Source: UBA4877 sp002399345
GTDB taxonomy: Bacteria; Bacillota; Thermoanaerobacteria; Thermoanaerobacterales; UBA4877
Length of the DNA stretch: 64,000 bases
Direction of reading: 5' to 3'
NCBI GenBank assembly: GCA_036752905.1
Contig: DAIORT010000004.1
Span: forward strand, 52,911 to 116,910
This document shows positions 8,491 through 17,499 of the stretch, piece by piece. The position numbers and the translations under genes were made by a program. The notes under the pieces are model-generated. The model searched no databases. It was not told where the DNA came from and saw nothing but the letters and a program-made list of their open reading frames with translations. Within the stretch, counting starts at the first letter, position 1. The number at the start of each line of letters is the position of its first letter.

Positions 8491-10293
8491 ATGGGAAGTG
8501 ATCTGGGTTTGCTTGAACTTATAAATATACAAGAATATGTTCAGAAAATGGCTATAATTATATCAACTGTATTGGATATGGAGGTACTCATAGGGGATAC
8601 TCATTTTAAAATACTAGGAGACAGTCAACCTCAGCTAAAATCTAAAACCTATTTCGGTAAGAATTCTATAACAGCAAAAGCATTAAAAGAGAAAAAGATT
8701 ATAATAATTGAGGATAGAAAAATGGAGACTGTTACTTGTAATAATTGCTCTAAAAATAATAACTGTGACATATGTTCTATGATAGTAGTACCCATAATGA
8801 AAAATGAAATATTAATAGGAAGCGTGGCCATATATGCAAGTACGAACGAGGATAGGGAAAAATTAATTCGTAAGAGAAAAATTTTTATTGATTTCATAAC
8901 TAAAATGTCTGATCTCCTGCTAAGTAAACTTGAGGAAAATCATGAGGAACAGGAGATTAAAATATTTTATAAAAGGCTATCTTTCTTAATAGAATATATA
9001 GATTTTGCCTTGATCGGCCTTGATGAAAAGCACAATATTATAAATTACAATTCAAAATTCAGGAAGATGTTTGGCCTAGGGTACAGCAAAATAAAAGATC
9101 TTAATGAAGTATTTGATTATATTGATGATGAAGATTTTTATACTCTTATAAACAAAAACACTTATGGGGAAAAGCAAATTACATTTAGGATAAACGGAAA
9201 GAGGATCCGCATTGTAGTAACCTGTGATTCCATAACAGTTGACGGCATAAACAGGGGATCTCTTATATATTTTAGGAAGACAGAGGAGCTCTACAAACAG
9301 ATAAACAAGGTATCAAGCAATGTTTCGGATTTTAAATTTGATCAGATAGTAGGATGCAGTGATAGAATAACAAAACTTAAAAATGATGCACAAATATTTG
9401 CTAAGAGCTCATCAACGGTTCTTATTCAAGGTGAAAGCGGAACTGGTAAAGAATTATTTGCAAGAGCCATACACAGCGAAAGTAATGTATCAAAAGGGCC
9501 TTTTATTGCCGTGAATTGTGCGGCAATCCCTGATGACTTGCTTGAGAGCGAATTTTTCGGATATGAGGATGGGGCCTTTACAGGATGTGCAAAAGGCGGT
9601 AAAATAGGAAAATTTGAATTGGCCAACGGCGGTTCACTTCTTTTAGACGAGGTGGGGGAAATGCCTATACATCTTCAATCTAAACTTTTAAGAGCCATTC
9701 AGGAAAGAAAAATACAAAGAATTGGATCTAACATGGACATTCCTGTAAAGATACGTATAATCGCTACAACAAATAGGAATCTGGGTAAGATGGTTAAAAC
9801 AGGGGAGTTCAGGGAGGATTTATATTATCGTCTTAATGTTATTCCTTTGTTTATTCCTCCATTGAGAGACAGAAAGGAAGACATTACTGTATTCCTTGAC
9901 TATTTTTTAGATATCTATAATAAAGCGTTAAATAAAAATATTAAGGGTTTTCAAGATAATGTTAAAGAGTTAATGTATAATTACAGCTGGCCTGGCAATA
10001 TAAGAGAACTCCAAAATACCGTTGAATATGCAGTGAATATCGTTAAAGGGGACTTCATAAGTATAGAGGATCTTCCGCCGATGAAATGTGGTTATGTACA
10101 TGAATCGGCGAAGGAGGAATACGGTTTAATAAGACCGCTAAAAGAAGTTGAAGAGATGTATATAGACCATGCATTAAATAAATACGGAGATACACTTAAA
10201 GGAAAAGAAAATGCCGCTAAGGCTTTAGGGATTAGCAGGGCAACTTTGTACAGAAGAATTCAGGAAAAGAAGATAAACCAGGTACAAAAGTAG
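8491..10293 (+). CDS. Sigma-54-dependent transcriptional activator (PAS, AAA+, Fis HTH)
   Basis: About 600 residues. An N-terminal sensor region (1-150) carries a cysteine cluster, CNNC-x5-CDIC (Cys 83, 86, 92, 95), followed by a GAF-like strand pattern. A PAS-like domain (about 165-270) comes next, then the AAA+ domain with Walker A GESGTGKE (314-321), the sigma-54 contact loop GAFTGC (361-366, usually GAFTGA), LLLDEVGEMP (Walker B) and RIIATTN. A Fis-type helix-turn-helix ends the protein (AAKALGISRATLYRRIQ). It probably activates the sigma-54 promoter of the genes just upstream, possibly in response to redox or a metal. The start is uncertain: TTG 8488, ATG 8491 or a later TTG, and none has a strong binding site. 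Confidence 0.93.
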   Translation: MGSDLGLLELINIQEYVQKMAIIISTVLDMEVLIGDTHFKILGDSQPQLKSKTYFGKNSITAKALKEKKIIIIEDRKMETVTCNNCSKNNNCDICSMIVVPIMKNEILIGSVAIYASTNEDREKLIRKRKIFIDFITKMSDLLLSKLEENHEEQEIKIFYKRLSFLIEYIDFALIGLDEKHNIINYNSKFRKMFGLGYSKIKDLNEVFDYIDDEDFYTLINKNTYGEKQITFRINGKRIRIVVTCDSITVDGINRGSLIYFRKTEELYKQINKVSSNVSDFKFDQIVGCSDRITKLKNDAQIFAKSSSTVLIQGESGTGKELFARAIHSESNVSKGPFIAVNCAAIPDDLLESEFFGYEDGAFTGCAKGGKIGKFELANGGSLLLDEVGEMPIHLQSKLLRAIQERKIQRIGSNMDIPVKIRIIATTNRNLGKMVKTGEFREDLYYRLNVIPLFIPPLRDRKEDITVFLDYFLDIYNKALNKNIKGFQDNVKELMYNYSWPGNIRELQNTVEYAVNIVKGDFISIEDLPPMKCGYVHESAKEEYGLIRPLKEVEEMYIDHALNKYGDTLKGKENAAKALGISRATLYRRIQEKKINQVQK

Positions 10294-10544
10294 GGATAAA
10301 AGAAAGAAAACTTATGTTACTCATTTTCACATATGAAATTCGGTAATTAAGGAAGTAAATAAGTCTATGGGGCTGAACATCCTCAATTTCGATTCGCATA
10401 TAGTTCAAATGATACTGTAGGTTATTAGACTTCTTTATTACTAAAAATTCTGCTCACAAGCGTATGGTTGTCTGCCTTAAAGCTGAGCGGATTGCGGAAG
10501 GAACGGGAGGATCTGAGAAACCGTATGAGGCCTATTTAATGGGC
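10294..10544. other. Intergenic region without a recognised gene
   Basis: The 328-base gap before topB holds a promoter at its end and otherwise nothing certain. A 41-codon frame (10464-10589, MVVCLKAERIAEGTGG...) has no ribosome binding site. The stretch around 10480-10530 (AACGGGAGGATCTGAGAAAC and neighbours) is more GC-rich than its surroundings and loosely recalls the ends of group II introns, so it may be a relic of a mobile element. I cannot confirm this. Confidence 0.3.
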
Positions 10545-10545
10545 T

Positions 10546-10574
10546 TAGACAACGATGCATATATGTGTTATACT
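10546..10574 (+). promoter_or_regulatory. Sigma-A promoter of topB
   Basis: -35 TAGACA (10546-10551), 17-base spacer, -10 TATACT (10569-10574), with topB beginning 48 bases later. Confidence 0.65.
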
Positions 10575-10621
10575 AAAATGTATTGTTAAATTATAGAGAT
10601 ATGAGGATAGTGAGTGTATAG

Positions 10622-12703
10622 ATGAAATCTTTGGTTTTAGCAGAAAAACCCAGCGTGGCCAAGGAAATTGCCAGGGTTTTAAAGTGTAATAAAAAGAACA
10701 AGGGTTATTGTGAGGGCAAGGACTATGTTGTTACATGGGCTTTGGGACATCTTGTGACTCTAGCGGAGCCGGAGGTATACGATAAAAAATATAAAGAATG
10801 GAGGCTGGATGATCTCCCCATGATGCCGCCTAAGATGAACCTTCGAGTGATCGGACAGACATCCCATCAGTATAAGATTGTGAAACACCTGATGGATCGC
10901 AGGGATATTTCACAGCTCATTATTGCTACTGATGCTGGTCGTGAAGGAGAGCTTGTTGCAAGATGGATAATGATTAAAGCTGGCTGGAAAAAACCGTTTA
11001 AACGATTATGGATTTCTTCGCAGACGGACAGAGCCATAAAGGAAGGCTTTGACAATCTTCGGCCAGGCCATGCCTATGACAACCTCTATCATGCGGCCCA
11101 ATGCCGGGCTGAAGCCGACTGGCTTATAGGGCTCAACGTGACCCGCGGCCTGGCCTGCAAGTTTAATGCACAGCTCACGGCAGGAAGGGTGCAGACCCCC
11201 ACACTGGCTCTTATAATAGGCAGGGAAAACGAGAGAAATAATTTTGTGCCCAAGGATTATTGGACCATAACTGCTGATTTTGGCGATTATACAGCTAACT
11301 GGCGTGATAAAAATGGCAGTGGCCGTATATTCGATTACAGCAGGGCGCAAGCTTTGGCTGACAAAATAGCTGGAAAAACCGGTGTTATAGCCAATATTCA
11401 TACAGCAAAGAAAAGCGAGATGGCGCCTCTTGCTTATGATCTTACGGAATTGCAGCGGGATGCCAACAGGCGATACAGTTTTTCAGCAAAAAAGACTTTA
11501 TCGGTACTTCAAGGGCTTTATGAAAGACATAAATTAGTGACGTATCCAAGGACGGATTCAAGATATATTCCGGAAGATGTTGTCTCGACTCTTCCAGACA
11601 GGCTAAAGGGTATGGCGGTAGGGGAGTATGCTCGGTTTACTGCCCAGCTACTTAATAAGCCCATAAAGACTACTAAACGTTTTGTAGATGGCAGCAAGGT
11701 GACAGACCACCATGCCATTATACCTACTGATGAACCATTAAACCTGTCTGCATTAAATTCCGACGAAAAGAGACTCTATGATTTAATTGCACGCCGCTTT
11801 ATAGCAGTTTTGTATCCCCCTTATGTATATATGCAGACAACCATTACCACCGTAGTGAATGGTGAATCATTTTATTCTTCCGGGAAGGCCGTGAAATCTG
11901 CGGGTTGGCGGGAAGTGACATCGCAGATTCCGGAGAGAAAGGATACTGATGAGGATGTGCCTGTAGGGCAGATATCAGGCACGCAGCATAAGGGAGACAA
12001 AAAATTAGTAGAAAGTTACAGGGTGAAGAAGTCTAAAACAAAACCCCCTGCACGTTATACAGAGGCGACGCTGCTTACTGCTATGGAAGGGGCAGGTAAA
12101 TATATCGAAGATGAAGAACTTCGTGAGGCCATTAAGCAGGGAGGGCTTGGCACACCTGCTACCAGAGCTGAGATAATAGAAAAGCTGCTGTACAATAACT
12201 ATGTTGAACGTTATGGAAAAGAGCTCGTACCTACAGCAAAGGGTATGCAGCTTATAGGGCTGGTACCTAATGAATTAAGGGAACCGGAGCTTACGGCAAG
12301 GTGGGAGATGCGTCTTTCGGATATCGCCAAGGGGAAAGATAGCAGAAAGGATTTCATGGATGGTATAAGGAAAAACACCATCGAGCTTGTAAAGATAATA
12401 GTCCATCAGGATGCCAAGGCATATAAACCGGATAATGTAACAAAGAAAAAATGCCCAATGTGTGGTAAATACATGTTGCTTATAAAAAGCAAGAAGGGTA
12501 ATATGCTGGTATGCCAAGACAGGTCCTGTGGATACAGGCAGCCTGAAAATCAAGGACGTGGAAATATTTTTAAACAAAGTAAAAGTGAGCATAATATTAA
12601 TAAGAAATTGATTGCAAAATACAGTGATAATGACTCGTTTGGTACGAGTTTAGGTTCACTGTTTAAAGATGCTTTGAAAGAACAGAAAGATGATTCTAAG
12701 TAA
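10622..12703 (+). CDS. topB: DNA topoisomerase III
   Basis: Type IA topoisomerase that relaxes or decatenates DNA by single-strand passage. 693 residues. The Toprim domain starts at KSLVLAEKPSVAKEIA with ATDAGREGELVARW carrying the acidic metal ligands. The catalytic tyrosine is Tyr308 in LVTYPRTDSRYIPED. GGLGTPATRAEIIEKLLYNNY follows near residue 515. A C-terminal zinc-ribbon-like element (CPMCGKYML...CQDRSCGY) is present. The length fits TopB rather than TopA. Its own promoter lies just upstream; the ribosome binding site is poor. A DEAD-box helicase gene follows after 19 bases. Confidence 0.95.
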   Translation: MKSLVLAEKPSVAKEIARVLKCNKKNKGYCEGKDYVVTWALGHLVTLAEPEVYDKKYKEWRLDDLPMMPPKMNLRVIGQTSHQYKIVKHLMDRRDISQLIIATDAGREGELVARWIMIKAGWKKPFKRLWISSQTDRAIKEGFDNLRPGHAYDNLYHAAQCRAEADWLIGLNVTRGLACKFNAQLTAGRVQTPTLALIIGRENERNNFVPKDYWTITADFGDYTANWRDKNGSGRIFDYSRAQALADKIAGKTGVIANIHTAKKSEMAPLAYDLTELQRDANRRYSFSAKKTLSVLQGLYERHKLVTYPRTDSRYIPEDVVSTLPDRLKGMAVGEYARFTAQLLNKPIKTTKRFVDGSKVTDHHAIIPTDEPLNLSALNSDEKRLYDLIARRFIAVLYPPYVYMQTTITTVVNGESFYSSGKAVKSAGWREVTSQIPERKDTDEDVPVGQISGTQHKGDKKLVESYRVKKSKTKPPARYTEATLLTAMEGAGKYIEDEELREAIKQGGLGTPATRAEIIEKLLYNNYVERYGKELVPTAKGMQLIGLVPNELREPELTARWEMRLSDIAKGKDSRKDFMDGIRKNTIELVKIIVHQDAKAYKPDNVTKKKCPMCGKYMLLIKSKKGNMLVCQDRSCGYRQPENQGRGNIFKQSKSEHNINKKLIAKYSDNDSFGTSLGSLFKDALKEQKDDSK

Positions 12704-12722
12704 ACGGAGGTCATTACAGTTA

Positions 12723-14291
12723 ATGGCATTTATAGATTTAGGTTTGAATGATAAGGTTCTTAAAGCCGTAGATGATATGGGGTTTGAAGAACCGTCTAAA
12801 ATACAGTCCGATTCCATACCGGTTATTTTAAGGGGGTATGATGTTATAGGCCAGGCCCAGACGGGCACGGGAAAGACACTGGCGTTTGGCGCACCTTTAA
12901 TAAGTGAGTTTGAGAAATCCGATAAAGATATATACGCTATCATATTAACTCCTACAAGAGAGCTTGCTATACAAATAAATGATGAACTTACAAGGATTGC
13001 TAAATATACTGATGTCAAACTCTTGCCGGTCTATGGGGGATCACCTATAAACAGGCAGATAAAGGCTTTGAAGAAAGGCGTGGATATTGTTGCGGGTACA
13101 CCCGGCAGAATACTGGATCTTTTAAAGAGAAGAGTATTAAATCTAAAAAACATTAGTCGCCTAGTCATAGATGAAGCGGATGAAATGCTGGATATGGGAT
13201 TTATTGACGACATAGAAGAGATAATAAAACAGTGCAATACCGACCGACAGACCATGATGTTTTCTGCTACTATGCCGAATGCTATAAGAAAACTGACTAA
13301 AAAATATATGAAGCCCGATACAAAGGTTATTGCTATAGTAAAAAATACAATGACGGTATCCACGGTTGATCAGTACTATTATGAAGTAAAGAAGGAGAAT
13401 CGTTTCGAGTCTCTTTGCAGGATATTAGATGTGGATGAGCCTCAAAGCGCCATAATATTTTGTAAAACCAAAAAGGAGGTTAATGAACTAACCTCTGCCC
13501 TGCAATCACGGGGATATAATGCTGAAGGTATGCATGGGGATATCGATCAAAATCAGAGATTATATACCCTAAAAAAATTCAAAGATGGCGAGCTTGACTT
13601 CCTTATTGCTACGGATGTAGCTGCCAGGGGAATTGATATTAAAAACGTCAGTCATGTAATAAATTACGACATGCCTCAGGATGTAGAGTCATATGTACAC
13701 AGGGTTGGCAGAACCGCAAGGGTAAATCGTAAAGGAACGGCATATACCTTGGTTACTGCACGGGAATATATGGCATTAAAACAGATTGAAAAGGCAATCA
13801 AATGTAAAATTATAAGAAAAGATATCCCCACAGTGGATGATATATTCCAAGCAAAATACAACGATATTTTAGGAATGGTTAAAGAAACACTCGCAGGCGA
13901 CAGCTATAAGAAGTTTGTCCCGCTAGTCGTGGAAATGGATGAGGAATATAACATGGTGGATGTATCCGCGGCTCTAATGAACATGGTATATGATAATGAA
14001 GTAAACTTCAAATACACCGAAAATGATATAGGTGTAAGCTCTAAACGTATGAGGCTGTATATATCAGCCGGCCGTAAGAATAAGATTAACCGGAGAATAC
14101 TACTCAAATTTTTAACGGAGACTGCGGGTATTGACAGAAAGGATATAGGAGATATTGATATCTATGATAAGTTTACGTTCGTAGATGCGGAAGAAAGAGC
14201 CGCAAGATCTATATTAAAGAGATCATCCGGTAAGGGCCTTAGAGGAATGAGGCTTAAAATTGAACCTTCCAGGTCAAAGCCACATAAATAA
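12723..14291 (+). CDS. DEAD-box ATP-dependent RNA helicase with DbpA-type RNA-binding domain
   Basis: 522 residues. Helicase motifs in order: Q motif (FEEPSKIQSDSIP), AQTGTGKT, PTRELA, DEADEMLDMGF, SATMP, then ARGIDI and HRVGRTAR in the second RecA domain. The last 75 or so residues (GRKNKINRRILLKFLTETAG) form the small RNA-recognition domain of DeaD/DbpA/YxiN-like helicases, which direct them to rRNA or structured mRNA. Likely role: ribosome assembly or RNA unwinding in the cold. I chose ATG 12723, with CGGAGG 12 bases upstream; an in-frame ATG at 12690 overlaps topB. It ends at a hairpin terminator. Confidence 0.93.
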   Translation: MAFIDLGLNDKVLKAVDDMGFEEPSKIQSDSIPVILRGYDVIGQAQTGTGKTLAFGAPLISEFEKSDKDIYAIILTPTRELAIQINDELTRIAKYTDVKLLPVYGGSPINRQIKALKKGVDIVAGTPGRILDLLKRRVLNLKNISRLVIDEADEMLDMGFIDDIEEIIKQCNTDRQTMMFSATMPNAIRKLTKKYMKPDTKVIAIVKNTMTVSTVDQYYYEVKKENRFESLCRILDVDEPQSAIIFCKTKKEVNELTSALQSRGYNAEGMHGDIDQNQRLYTLKKFKDGELDFLIATDVAARGIDIKNVSHVINYDMPQDVESYVHRVGRTARVNRKGTAYTLVTAREYMALKQIEKAIKCKIIRKDIPTVDDIFQAKYNDILGMVKETLAGDSYKKFVPLVVEMDEEYNMVDVSAALMNMVYDNEVNFKYTENDIGVSSKRMRLYISAGRKNKINRRILLKFLTETAGIDRKDIGDIDIYDKFTFVDAEERAARSILKRSSGKGLRGMRLKIEPSRSKPHK

Positions 14292-14301
14292 AGGATAAGA
14301 A

Positions 14302-14334
14302 AAAGAGGTGAATTTTTATTTCACCTCTTTATTC
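14302..14334. terminator. Bidirectional terminator between the helicase gene and pckA
   Basis: Perfect 11-bp stem AAAGAGGTGAA / TTCACCTCTTT (14302-14312 with 14320-14330) and a seven-base loop. A/T-rich flanks on both sides let it serve both converging genes. Confidence 0.85.
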
Positions 14335-14365
14335 TTATATTCAATTTGTTGGGATACGCCGTTAT

Positions 14366-15931
14366 TTATACAGTAGGGCCGGCATTTTTTATCTCTTGTG
14401 ATACATCATCATATTGGGTAAAATTATCGATAAATTTACCCGCCAATTTTTTGGCTGTCTCATCATAAGCATCTTTATCCTGCCATGAATTTTTCGGATT
14501 TAATATTTCGCTTGGAACACCGGGGCAGGTATCCGGGACTAAAATATTGAAAATAGGATGCAGCTTATAATTTACATTTTCAAGTTTACCGCTTATGGCC
14601 GCATTTACCATTGCACGTGTGTAAGGAAGATACATTCTTTTGCCTGTGCCGTATGCTCCGCCTGTCCAGCCTGTATTTACGAGGTAAACAGGCACATTAT
14701 GCTTATGCATTTTTTGACCGAGAAGCTGTGCATATTTCATAGGACCAAGAGGTAAGAACGGTGCGGCAAAGCATGTGGAAAATGTTGCCTGCGGTTCGGT
14801 TATGCCGCGCTCGGTTCCAGCAAGTTTGCTTGTATACCCGGAAATGAAGTGATACATGGCCTGTTCTCTTGTAAGTTTGGAAATAGGCGGTAGTACGCCG
14901 AAAGCATCGGCAGTGAGGAATATTATTGCTTTAGGATGTCCTCCAATTCCCGATGTTACCGCTCCGGGTATGTATTCCACAGGATAAGCAGCCCGTGTAT
15001 TTTCCGTTATTTTATTGGAATTATAATCAGGTATGTGTTTATCGTCATCCACAATTACATTTTCCAGTAGTGTGCCAAATTTAATAGCATTATATATCTG
15101 CGGTTCTTTTTCAGGGGAAAGGCTTATACATTTAGCATAACAGCCGCCTTCAAAATTAAAAATTCCGTTATCAGACCATCCGTGTTCATCATCACCTATA
15201 AGCCTGCGGTTAGGGTCTGCGGAAAGAGTGGTTTTTCCCGTACCTGAGAGTCCGAAGAAAAGTGCGGTGTTACCATCGCTCCCCATATTTACTGAGCAAT
15301 GCATGGATAATACGCCCTCTTTAGGCATCAGATAATTCATTATTGTAAAGATTGATTTTTTGATTTCTCCGGCATACATCGTGCCGCCGATAATTATTAA
15401 TTTCTTGCTAAAACTTATTACTATAAAGGCTTCCGAATTTGTACCGTCTATCTCCGGTATAGCTGCAAAACCGGGTGCGCTTATAACTGTGAATTCCGGC
15501 ATGTGAGTTTTTAATTCTTCATCGGTAGGTCTTCTGAACAATTGATGGGCAAAGAGGTTTTGATAAGCATACTCATTTATGATCCGTAACGGCAGCCTGT
15601 AACCCGTGTCTGCACCGGCATAGCCGTCAAACACAAAAAGGTCTCTTCTTTGTAAATATGCCAATAAGCGTTTATAGAGTATATCATAGGTTTCCTGCTG
15701 CATGGTCTTGTTATTGCCCCACCAGATATCATCGTGAATCTCAGGCTCATCTACTATAAATTTATCTTCGGGAGACCTTCCCGTATATTTTCCTGTATAT
15801 ACATCAAGTGCACCTTTATCGGTAATGACACCTTCACCTCTTCTGATTGATTGCTCAACTAAAAGTGAAGGAGACATGTTATAATAGATATTGCCGGTAT
15901 TGATTAGACCGTCAAGTATTAATTTCTGCAT
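14366..15931 (-). CDS. pckA: Phosphoenolpyruvate carboxykinase (ATP)
   Basis: Interconverts oxaloacetate plus ATP with PEP, CO2 and ADP. 521 residues, normal for the ATP-dependent enzyme. The P-loop GLSGTGKTTLSADPNR and the following LIGDDEHGW (kinase 2 / metal-binding region) are diagnostic, along with the N-terminal TGKYTGRSPEDKFIVDEP and FVISAPGFAAIPEIDG. In an anaerobe it may run either toward PEP for gluconeogenesis or toward oxaloacetate. It stands alone on the minus strand with GAGGTG as ribosome binding site before ATG. Confidence 0.96.
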   Translation of the reverse strand: MQKLILDGLINTGNIYYNMSPSLLVEQSIRRGEGVITDKGALDVYTGKYTGRSPEDKFIVDEPEIHDDIWWGNNKTMQQETYDILYKRLLAYLQRRDLFVFDGYAGADTGYRLPLRIINEYAYQNLFAHQLFRRPTDEELKTHMPEFTVISAPGFAAIPEIDGTNSEAFIVISFSKKLIIIGGTMYAGEIKKSIFTIMNYLMPKEGVLSMHCSVNMGSDGNTALFFGLSGTGKTTLSADPNRRLIGDDEHGWSDNGIFNFEGGCYAKCISLSPEKEPQIYNAIKFGTLLENVIVDDDKHIPDYNSNKITENTRAAYPVEYIPGAVTSGIGGHPKAIIFLTADAFGVLPPISKLTREQAMYHFISGYTSKLAGTERGITEPQATFSTCFAAPFLPLGPMKYAQLLGQKMHKHNVPVYLVNTGWTGGAYGTGKRMYLPYTRAMVNAAISGKLENVNYKLHPIFNILVPDTCPGVPSEILNPKNSWQDKDAYDETAKKLAGKFIDNFTQYDDVSQEIKNAGPTV

Positions 15932-16082
15932 TAATGAACACCTCTTCTAAAAAATGTGTAGCTAATATAATTATATTACAAATGATTTATCTAGTATAGG
16001 TATGCAGCTTTTTTATTTTATGCGGTCTTTAAACTGTGTATTGCAAATATTCCAGGAGAAAGGGAGCAAAGGTGAAATCAGA

Positions 16083-16961
16083 GTGCGGTTTAAGATGATT
16101 ATTGATGATGAAACATCAAACATGAAAATAGAAGATATATTATTAAAAAGGTTATCCATGTCAAGAAGACAGATAAGGAAATTAAAGAACCAAAGATTGA
16201 TATTGATTAATAACAGCCCGGCTTATATAAAATCGCAGCCGGCACCTGGTGATAGTCTTGAGGTGATTTTTCCCGAGGAATATGTGATGAACATAAGGCC
16301 GGAGAAAATGTATATAAATGTGATATATGAGGATGATGACCTGCTTATAATAAATAAAGATCCTGGGATGACCGTTCATCCGTCCTCAAAGAAAGAGGGC
16401 GGTTCACTGGCAAACGGAGTCGCTTATTATCTGGACCATAAGCATGAGAATCCGATGATACGTCCGGTAAACAGATTGGATAAACAGACCTCGGGTATAG
16501 TTATATTTGCTAAAAACCAATATACCCACTATTTTCTGCAGAAAGAAGGTTTTGAGAAGACATATATTGCAATAGTCCATGGGGCTATAGATAAAGCTTC
16601 ATGGATTACCGAGCCGATTGCAAGGGAAGAAGGCAGTATTATAAAACGAAAGGTTTGTAAGACAGGTAAAAAAGCAGTAACATACATTGAACCGATTGAA
16701 AATACAAATGACTCAACCATACTTATGGTAAGACCGCTTACAGGACGTACACACCAGATACGCCTACACCTTTCACATATAGGTTTTCCCATTTACGGAG
16801 ACATATTGTATGGTTATCCCGACATCATGCAGCGCCAGGCCCTTCATGCATGGAAAACGCGTCTTGTGCTGCCTTCGACTAAACGGCAGTTATGCTGTGA
16901 AGCACCGTTTCCTAATGACATGGAAGAATTAATAAAAGACTTGGATTATCCTATCACATGA
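16083..16961 (+). CDS. RluA-family rRNA/tRNA pseudouridine synthase
   Basis: About 292 residues. An S4-like N-terminal region (IEDILLKRLSMSRRQIRKLK) precedes the catalytic domain. That domain holds PVNRLDKQTSGIVIFAKN with the catalytic aspartate, plus RPLTGRTHQIRLHLSHIGFP and GDILYG, typical of the RluA/RluD family. It converts uridine to pseudouridine in structured RNA; the exact site is not predictable. I prefer GTG 16083 with AAAGGTG eight bases upstream. In-frame upstream ATG codons lack such a site and would add 27 residues foreign to the family. Confidence 0.9.
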   Translation: MRFKMIIDDETSNMKIEDILLKRLSMSRRQIRKLKNQRLILINNSPAYIKSQPAPGDSLEVIFPEEYVMNIRPEKMYINVIYEDDDLLIINKDPGMTVHPSSKKEGGSLANGVAYYLDHKHENPMIRPVNRLDKQTSGIVIFAKNQYTHYFLQKEGFEKTYIAIVHGAIDKASWITEPIAREEGSIIKRKVCKTGKKAVTYIEPIENTNDSTILMVRPLTGRTHQIRLHLSHIGFPIYGDILYGYPDIMQRQALHAWKTRLVLPSTKRQLCCEAPFPNDMEELIKDLDYPIT

Positions 16962-17043
16962 TGATTTTGCATGTAAAAAATCGCCTCATATTTCCGTATC
17001 AAAAATTAATCTTGTGAGCAATATAATGGTGGAGGTGTGGAAA

Positions 17044-17244
17044 ATGGGTGACAAAGAGAAAAGAATAGAGGATATAGTGAATTTTGTCAACGATCATAGG
17101 GAATCTACAGCCAGTCAGATTGTGGGGCGACGTATACTCGGTTATGGGGATATTATGACAGGAGAAAAAATAAATGAATTAAAAAATGCTTTATCAAATG
17201 CCGATGAGGATGAAATAAACTCCCTTTTTTATATAATCAAGTAG
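17044..17244 (+). CDS. Small acidic protein of unknown function
   Basis: 66 residues starting MGDKEKRIEDIVNFVNDHR, predicted all-helical, with a GYGDI turn in the middle. GGTGGAGGTG lies six bases before the ATG, so it is probably translated; an in-frame ATG at 17014 has no such site. I do not recognise the family. It is followed by 255 bases without a gene and then a BusR-like regulator. Confidence 0.55.
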   Translation: MGDKEKRIEDIVNFVNDHRESTASQIVGRRILGYGDIMTGEKINELKNALSNADEDEINSLFYIIK

Positions 17245-17499
17245 CAGGGATCATACAATCCCGGCAAGCACCGATACCAAAGGCGCACCATCGTTAGATT
17301 GTGCTGCGATTTTGCTTAGATTGGTTGAGCATCTGCAAAATGCAGTCGCATATGCTTACGTATACATGACCTTTAGCAGGTTTACCGCCTTGCCTTGTAC
17401 GATGACACGGTTTGACAGTTTGTTTGCGACATTAGCAGGAACTCCAGAGTTCCTGCATTAACTAATTAATGAGAACATGATAACTTGGGGGGAATTACA
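17245..17499. other. Intergenic region with hairpin and possible gene relic
   Basis: Holds a perfect hairpin GCAGGAACT / AGTTCCTGC (17435-17443 with 17448-17456, loop CCAG), which may be a weak terminator or a dispersed repeat. Read on the minus strand, 17250-17400 gives interrupted protein-like frames (for example GKPAKGHVYVSI) loosely like a transposase end. No intact gene is visible. Confidence 0.35.

Noticed and set aside
17245..17499. c-di-AMP (ydaO-type) riboswitch before the BusR-like gene
   Set aside because: I looked for its conserved core and saw none. Control by c-di-AMP, if present, would be through the protein.
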